Positions 6,810-7,008 of a DNA stretch of 7,008 nucleotides are shown piece after piece. This DNA comes from Desulfobacterales bacterium (GTDB lineage Bacteria > Desulfobacterota > Desulfobacteria > Desulfobacterales > Desulfosalsimonadaceae). The notes under the pieces are model-generated. The model saw only the letters and a program-made list of their open reading frames with translations. It had not been told where the DNA came from and searched no databases. The translations under genes and the position numbers were made by a program. The stretch is from positions 1-7,008 of the forward strand of contig SLIE01000095.1 of NCBI GenBank assembly GCA_007135795.1, written 5' to 3'. How positions within the stretch are numbered: the first letter of the stretch is position 1; each line of letters opens with the position of its first letter.

Positions 6810-6920
6810 TGCCGTAAAAAATCCCATCTCCTGCGTTGTAGCGATTTTAAGCTCGCTTGGAATCAAATCACTACGCTTTGTAGATGGAACTTTTAACTTA
6901 GCCACCTTTACCGATTTTGT
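6810..6920. repeat. Second, diverged palindromic unit between the 30-bp direct repeats
   Basis: An imperfect inverted repeat has ends ccatct (6824-6829) and agatgg (6882-6887), with further partial pairing inward to about 6846 and 6866. Its left part (gtaaaaaatcccatctcctg, then cgtt) resembles the left end of copy B (gtaaaaagaccaatatctgc, then gtta), which suggests a distant member of the same family. No protein is encoded. Confidence 0.5.
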
Positions 6921-6950
6921 GACTTTTTATGAATTCATCAATTTTGGTGG
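6921..6950. repeat. 30-bp direct repeat, second copy
   Basis: Partner of 6780-6809; the four differences are all transitions. It closes the repeat cluster and would contain the possible start codons of the gene that may begin here. Confidence 0.7.
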
Positions 6951-7008
6951 AACACATATTTTTCAATTCCAGAGACAATATCCTCCTGGAGGGGATCTTC
7001 CACAATGC
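6929..7008 (+). CDS. Possible start of a gene cut by the window end (alpha/beta hydrolase-like N-terminus?)
   Basis: From ATG 6929 the frame is open to the window end (26 codons). Residues from GTG 6947 onward, reading VEHIFFNSRDNILLEGIFHN, resemble the first strands of alpha/beta hydrolases, where a pattern like F-x-S-x-D-x-x-L-x-G-x-x-H is common. The start could be ATG 6929 or GTG 6947; neither has a clear Shine-Dalgarno site, and both sit in the 30-bp repeat. The minus strand is also open here from 7006 to a TGA at 6938-6940, so the strand is not certain. Confidence 0.35.
   Translation, partial: MNSSILVEHIFFNSRDNILLEGIFHN

Noticed and set aside
5263..6950. CRISPR-like array
   Set aside because: The repeats are few, long, palindromic and unevenly spaced, with no regular spacers or cas genes.
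6938..7006. Minus-strand C-terminus of 22 codons ending at TGA 6938-6940
   Set aside because: It is protein-like in composition, but the plus-strand reading fits a known N-terminal pattern better. It is kept as an alternative in the edge-gene entry and not listed separately.

Overview
The window looks like chromosomal DNA from a Gram-negative bacterium of the Desulfobacterota (old Deltaproteobacteria), probably near the Desulfobacterales. That placement is an inference. It rests on the style of the proteins, on moderate base composition with AT-rich gaps, and on long palindromic intergenic repeats of a kind I associate with that group. No rRNA, tRNA, CRISPR array, transposase or phage gene is visible.

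Layout, left to right. (1) Positions 1-2136, plus strand: the 3' part of a large sensor kinase gene that starts outside the window, with domains GAF, PAS, histidine kinase and receiver. Its N-terminal visible residues match the junction seen in very large Ser/Thr kinase-ATPase-histidine kinase fusion proteins. (2) Positions 2137-2509: an AT-rich gap with a strong 53-bp inverted repeat and a candidate promoter. (3) Positions 2510-3100, plus strand: a 196-residue protein with a probable winged-helix N-terminus and no recognised family. (4) Positions 3112-5028, minus strand: thrS, complete threonyl-tRNA synthetase, converging on the previous gene with 11 bp between stop codons. (5) Positions 5029-5497: the gap between thrS and the divergent next gene, holding one copy of a palindromic repeat. 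(6) Positions 5498-6643, plus strand: a ribonuclease D with all five DEDDy catalytic residues and two HRDC domains. Its frame crosses an uninterrupted run of 22 A. (7) Positions 6644-6950: a cluster of palindromic repeats. It begins 4 bp after the ribonuclease D stop codon with an inverted copy of the repeat found upstream of that gene. (8) The last 80 bases may hold the first codons of another gene, possibly an alpha/beta hydrolase.

The genes do not form an operon. Signalling (sensor kinase), translation (thrS) and RNA processing (ribonuclease D) appear as separate units. thrS stands alone here, without the infC-rpmI-rplT genes that often follow it. I found no convincing undescribed multi-gene system. 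The points most worth checking are the A22 tract, which could switch or vary the C-terminal HRDC domain of ribonuclease D; the inverted repeat pair bracketing that gene; the uncharacterised winged-helix protein; and the hairpin in front of it.
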